NCBI RefSeq assembly: GCF_039621855.1
Contig: NZ_CP155071.1
Coordinates: forward strand, 3,596,001 to 3,660,000
Direction of reading: 5' to 3'
Length of the DNA: 64,000 bases
From: Erwinia sp. HDF1-3R
GTDB lineage: Bacteria > Pseudomonadota > Gammaproteobacteria > Enterobacterales > Enterobacteriaceae
The position numbers and the translations under genes are program-made. The notes under the pieces are model-generated. The model searched no databases. It was not told the origin of the DNA and saw nothing but the letters and a program-made list of their open reading frames with translations. Positions 60,630 through 64,000 of this stretch are shown one piece after another; the first letter of the stretch is position 1; every line of letters begins with the position of its first letter.

Positions 60630-61469
60630 ATGAGTTCACTACTGCGCATTCGTCAGCTCTATCCCAGTCTGGCGCTCAATGAGCGTCGGGTGGCTGATTT
60701 TGTATTGTCCCAGCCGGATCGTGCACGACATCTCAGCTCACAGAAGCTGGCGGAGGAGACCGGCGTCAGCCAGTCAAGCGTGGTGAAATTCGCGCAAAAG
60801 CTGGGCTATAAAGGCTTTCCTGCCCTCAAGCTGGCGCTGAGTGAATCGCTGGCCGGTAAAGATGCCCTCACCGTCCACAACCTGATCCTGAGTGACGATC
60901 CGCTGAAGGCGGTGGGAGAAAAGCTGCTGATGGAGAAGCAGTCAGCGATTCGCGCAACGCTGGATATTAACAGCGAGGCCATGCTGCTTGAGACGCTGAG
61001 GCTGCTGCAGGAAGCCAATCGCATTGTGCTGGTGGGGATTGGCGCATCGGGTCTGGTGGCAAAGGATTTCTCCTGGAAGCTGATGAAAATCGGCATGAGC
61101 GCGGTCGCCGAACAGGATATGCATGCCCTGCTGGCCAGCGTACAGGCGCTGGGCCCGGGCGATCTGCTGTTAGCCATCTCCTACACCGGCGAGCGACGCG
61201 AGATCAACCTTGCGGCCCAGGAAGCCCAACGCGCCGGGGCGAACGTGCTCGCCTTTACCGGCTTTACTCCCAACACGCTACAGCAGCGCGCTAACCACTG
61301 TCTTTATACGGTAGCCGAGGAGCAGACCACACGCAGCGCGGCTATCTCTTCCACCACCGCCCAGCTAACGCTGACCGACCTGCTGTTTATGGCGCTGGTA
61401 CAGCGCGATCCCGAGCGGGCCGGGGATCATATCCGGCATAGCGAGGCGCTGGTGAAAAAGCTGGTTTAA
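60630..61469 (+). CDS. yfhH: YfhH, RpiR/MurR-family regulator
   Basis: A 279-residue regulator with an N-terminal HTH_6 (HLSSQKLAEETGVSQSSVVK) and a C-terminal SIS domain (VLVGIGASGLVAKDFSWKL, LAISYTGERREINLAAQEA). It aligns closely with E. coli YfhH. Divergent placement with murQ, 182 bases apart, suggests that it senses a MurNAc or GlcNAc phosphate and controls murQ, like MurR; this is inference. Confidence 0.9.
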   Translation: MSSLLRIRQLYPSLALNERRVADFVLSQPDRARHLSSQKLAEETGVSQSSVVKFAQKLGYKGFPALKLALSESLAGKDALTVHNLILSDDPLKAVGEKLLMEKQSAIRATLDINSEAMLLETLRLLQEANRIVLVGIGASGLVAKDFSWKLMKIGMSAVAEQDMHALLASVQALGPGDLLLAISYTGERREINLAAQEAQRAGANVLAFTGFTPNTLQQRANHCLYTVAEEQTTRSAAISSTTAQLTLTDLLFMALVQRDPERAGDHIRHSEALVKKLV

Positions 61470-61757
61470 CGCCAGTCCTGTCAGGACAAGTCATTGTAAG
61501 GCACGGCAAGGCAAACTTAACGCTGCATATTTAAAAAGTATGCTTTGCCGCTTTCCTTCTTTCAACAACCTGCTTATCACAATCTTCAATAAGACGTACT
61601 TAGGCATCTGCCGCCATGCAGTTCATAGTGAAGCTGTGTAGAAGAAGTCCGGTTTTTTATTTAGGGGTAACTAAAGAAATGTCAATGAAGAAGAGGTGTT
61701 GCAGTGGATATCATAATAACGGACAATCTTACTAAAATGTACAATTCGAGAGGCCGT
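61470..61757. other. Gap at the prophage edge
   Basis: About 290 bases between yfhH and the glycosyltransferase gene. Composition drops to AT-rich from about 61520, so the prophage boundary and its attachment site should lie here, but the second copy of any att repeat is outside the window. A short GTCC/GGAC hairpin at 61475-61487 follows yfhH. Confidence 0.4.
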
Positions 61758-62519
61758 ATGAAAATTTTTGTTATCAATTTAAAAAAGTCAGTTTTCCGTA
61801 GAGAAGCTATCACCAGCCGTCTTGACGAACTGGGATTAGAATTCGAACTTCTAGATGCAGTCGATGGCCGTGACATGTCAGAGGAAGAAAGAAGAGTCCA
61901 TACGAAAGAATTAAATTATGCTTTTTTGCCAGGAGAAATTGGTTGCGCATTAAGCCATCAAAAAGCATACAAAAGGATGATTGATAATAATATCTCTGAG
62001 GCGTTAATTCTGGAAGATGATGCACTTCTTCCCGACTGCCTTCCATCACTATTAAGCAATGAGATGCTAACCTCCTCTAAACCGGGGATATTACTACTTA
62101 GCAGGGTTAACAAATATATAAAAAAACCGACACGCTCACTGAACGGAATTTTTTCAGTCCATTCAGTTCATAATGCAACCACTGCACATAGTTACATTAT
62201 AAACTTAAGTGGTGCCAAAAACCTCCTTAGGAGTTTGTATCCTATATGGATGACTTCTGACAAATGGAGTTTATTCGAAGATTACTCCCTTGTTAATATT
62301 GAGGCTATTATTCCAGAACCCGTTACCCTGGGTGAAAATGCAAAAACCTCAACAATAAACCATAGCAAATGCGATGATGATATTTTAAAGGTAAAAAAAG
62401 AAACCTGGGAAAAGCTAATGAAAAAAAGGCCTGTTAGGGTAAGAGTTAAACATCGTCTTCGTCGCGCTATTACGCCAATTTTCAATAAGATAATTGATCA
62501 GAAAAAGGGCCCACGCTAG
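61758..62519 (+). CDS. Glycosyltransferase family 25 (LPS-type) protein
   Basis: A 253-residue GT25 protein. Family features are MKIFVINLKKSVFRREAI at the start, LDAVDGRDMS, the acceptor/metal region GEIGCALSHQKAYKRMI and ALILEDDALLPD. GT25 enzymes add galactose or related sugars to LOS/LPS or glycans. The start at 61758 (GAGAGG about five bases upstream) is chosen over 61704. It is AT-rich and convergent with a phage tail-fibre gene, 14 bases apart, in the slot where phages often keep tail-fibre chaperones or host-surface modification genes. A role in altering host LPS is inferred. Confidence 0.85.
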   Translation: MKIFVINLKKSVFRREAITSRLDELGLEFELLDAVDGRDMSEEERRVHTKELNYAFLPGEIGCALSHQKAYKRMIDNNISEALILEDDALLPDCLPSLLSNEMLTSSKPGILLLSRVNKYIKKPTRSLNGIFSVHSVHNATTAHSYIINLSGAKNLLRSLYPIWMTSDKWSLFEDYSLVNIEAIIPEPVTLGENAKTSTINHSKCDDDILKVKKETWEKLMKKRPVRVRVKHRLRRAITPIFNKIIDQKKGPR

Positions 62520-62524
62520 TGGGC
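62501..62524 (-). terminator. Terminator of the tail-fibre gene, inside the 3' end of the GT25 gene
   Basis: On the minus strand GCCCAC, a four-base loop and GTGGGC are followed by CCTTTTTC. The stem starts ten bases after the tail-fibre stop and includes the stop codon of the opposite gene in its loop. Confidence 0.75.
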
Positions 62525-62533
62525 AACAACATT

Positions 62534-63421
62534 TTATTCACTTCGATACCAACCCATTAGTTTAATATATGAGTTTGTTAAATTTAGTGCTGATGCTGCA
62601 CCGGTATTCGCTGTAGAACCTGACAGTGAGTGTGAGTGGGCACCAATCCCAACCGTGTGGCTATGTGCTCCAGAACCAGCAATTCCGACATTATGTGCGT
62701 GTTGACCATTTACGGTGGTTACTGCCTGTGCTGCTGCTCCACTGCCTCCACGCGAAACAGCAGCAGTCCCACCGGCTGCATCCCATGTACCATTTATTGC
62801 AAGTCCATCCTGATTACTCGGTAGTCTCATCCCTGCACCATGTTGATGCTCCCCTTGCGCATCTGTCCATGCAGTATGACCATGATCCCCTACACCCGAT
62901 GTCCCTCTGGTACCATAGTCAAAAGTGCTCGTATTAGCAGAAAAGGTATGATTGTGGGCTGGGAGATTATCTATATTTAGTATTGTGGAATCAGCCCCCC
63001 CGATTGTCATGATATCGTTACCTGTCGCACTCCCTAAGCGAACAGTGCGGTTCTCACCAAGATACTTCCATGAAGTACCCGGGAATAATTTATTTGGATT
63101 TTTATTCTGAGCAAACCATACAACAATTCCAACAGGATATATACCGTTTATGCTTTGTGTCATAAATGCAGATTCCAGCCTAAGCTGTAGCATTTTTTCA
63201 TCACCATTGTCCAGCACGTCCTCCCCGCTTTTGTCAGCAATAAATTGCGCTAATACCGAAGCGATCACTGATGATTGTCGCCAGACCTTATTGAGCTGTT
63301 CACTTCGAGCAATTCCAGTCTGAAATCCATTACTCAGCGCATCAAGTGATTCATAATCCGATTGTGACAAAACATTCGCATTTTCACCAGTTGAAAAAGA
63401 TTTAAAATCGTTTATAGCCAT
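62534..63421 (-). CDS. Phage tail fibre protein with HxH-repeat tip
   Basis: A 295-residue protein. The N-terminal third is helical and hydrophilic, the middle has NGIYPVGIVVWFAQNKNPNKLFPGTSW (short version: YPVGIVVWF and FPGTSWKYLGE), common in fibre and collar proteins. The last 130 residues carry six HxH words (AHNH, DHGH, EHQH, QHAH, AHSH, AHSH) spaced by Gly/Ala/Thr-rich stretches. In phage T4 gp37 such motifs bind iron ions along the receptor-binding needle. It is likely the distal fibre of a prophage. The upstream tail gene ends three bases before its start. Confidence 0.88.
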   Translation of the reverse strand: MAINDFKSFSTGENANVLSQSDYESLDALSNGFQTGIARSEQLNKVWRQSSVIASVLAQFIADKSGEDVLDNGDEKMLQLRLESAFMTQSINGIYPVGIVVWFAQNKNPNKLFPGTSWKYLGENRTVRLGSATGNDIMTIGGADSTILNIDNLPAHNHTFSANTSTFDYGTRGTSGVGDHGHTAWTDAQGEHQHGAGMRLPSNQDGLAINGTWDAAGGTAAVSRGGSGAAAQAVTTVNGQHAHNVGIAGSGAHSHTVGIGAHSHSLSGSTANTGAASALNLTNSYIKLMGWYRSE

Positions 63422-63423
63422 TA

Positions 63424-63996
63424 TTACTCTCCATTAATCTTATAGATCACAGCTATTCCAGCAGGTTTAATTGCCAGGTACCCTTGATTAATAATTTCCT
63501 TCGTTATGCTCGGCATATTATCAGCCATAACATTAACGGTTATAGTCATATCCTGATTGTCAGTAAATGAAAGCTTGACATTCCCCCGGGTATAAATACC
63601 CTTAAGAATGGATGGTAGACTTTCGGCCGTGCCATCCCAGTTATTTGCACCTATTTTTGCTCGCAGCATAGTTCGAAAATCATCATCATCTACGCTTATT
63701 AGACCTGATACAGGTTCATAGCGGTCTTTCCATGTGCCTAAATCTAATCCTAAACTTTCACTATCCAGAGTAAAAAAATAGTCTTCAATTGGTGCATTAA
63801 TCTTGCGTGTTCGGCCAATCCACTCTCCCAACACATCCAGCTGCTTACCCGTTGCAACGTCAATATCAAATGCAGCGACTAGCCTTTCTAGTGAAAGAGA
63901 GAGTTCTTCAAAAGGTCGAGTTGAAAGATCTATGTGTTCGACAAAAAGAGGTTTAGCGCGGTGATAGTTGGTTATCAGGTCGGTATAGACACTCAT
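63424..63996 (-). CDS. Phage tail protein, DUF2612 type
   Basis: A 190-residue protein with the features of DUF2612 tail proteins: AFDIDVATGKQLDVLGEWIGRTRKI, DDDDFRTMLRAKIGANNWDGT and the C-terminal INQGYLAIKPAGIAVIY. Members lie just upstream of tail-fibre genes near the baseplate cluster. The gene starts four bases from the window end, so the remaining prophage lies beyond. Confidence 0.82.
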   Translation of the reverse strand: MSVYTDLITNYHRAKPLFVEHIDLSTRPFEELSLSLERLVAAFDIDVATGKQLDVLGEWIGRTRKINAPIEDYFFTLDSESLGLDLGTWKDRYEPVSGLISVDDDDFRTMLRAKIGANNWDGTAESLPSILKGIYTRGNVKLSFTDNQDMTITVNVMADNMPSITKEIINQGYLAIKPAGIAVIYKINGE

Positions 63997-64000
63997 GGTA

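Noticed and set aside
61470-61757. Prophage attachment site
   Set aside because: The boundary probably lies here, but the second att copy is outside the window, so no core can be defined.

Overview
The window is chromosomal DNA from a gammaproteobacterium of the order Enterobacterales. The gene order from ppk-ppx-yfgF-yfgG through guaBA, xseA, der-bamB-yfgM-hisS-ispG-rodZ, rlmN, ndk, sseA, sseB, pepB, iscSR, trmJ, suhB, csiE-hcaT, glyA, glnB-glrR-qseG-glrK-glmY, purL, mltF, tadA, pgpC and murQ/yfhH is that of Escherichia coli around 56 min, and protein identities to the E. coli products I remember are high. PilW, a large PstC/PstA-type pair, MgtE, a PQQ glucose dehydrogenase and a protealysin/emfourin pair suggest Erwiniaceae or a close relative (Erwinia, Pantoea, Mixta). 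That placement is an inference.

Layout. 1-2.9 kb: divergent PstA/PstC-type permease genes with small repeats. 3.0-7.2 kb: ppk-ppx-tehB operon. 7.4-11.7 kb: a c-di-GMP phosphodiesterase homologue with a ruined EAL site, yfgG and mgtE. 11.9-16.6 kb: guaBA and xseA. 16.8-20.6 kb: accessory block with protealysin, emfourin and gcd. 21.3-31 kb: der, bamB, yfgM, hisS, ispG, rodZ, pilW, rlmN, ndk. 31.3-36.6 kb: sseA, a berberine-bridge-type flavoenzyme, sseB, pepB. 36.7-40.3 kb: iscS, iscR, trmJ, suhB. 40.4-44.7 kb: NicO/DUF1007 metal genes, csiE, hcaT. 44.8-50.9 kb: glyA, an hmp remnant, glnB, the glrKR/qseG operon and the glmY sRNA. 51-52.2 kb: an IS903-like remnant and an AT-rich orphan gene. 52.4-61.5 kb: purL, mltF, tadA, pgpC, murQ, yfhH. 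61.7-64 kb: edge of a prophage with a family 25 glycosyltransferase, tail fibre and tail protein.

The most notable signal is at the isc locus. iscR and iscS are present with a tandem set of IscR sites, but iscU, iscA, hscB, hscA, fdx and iscX are all missing between iscS and pepB. A terminator follows iscS directly, and IscS has lost the C-terminal tail that docks IscU. Fe-S enzymes such as IspG and RlmN are still encoded here, so another assembly route (Suf, or relocated isc genes) must serve them. Other degenerative signs are an hmp gene reduced to an internal-deletion remnant and the dead EAL domain in the YfgF homologue.

Regulatory connections readable in the sequence: PurR-like operators before guaBA, glyA and purL; a sigma-54 promoter and three GlrR-type sites before glmY, next to the GlrK/GlrR genes; a Zur-like box at the start of the NicO/DUF1007 pair; and an FNR-like box between yfgF and yfgG. 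No rRNA, tRNA or CRISPR array was recognised.
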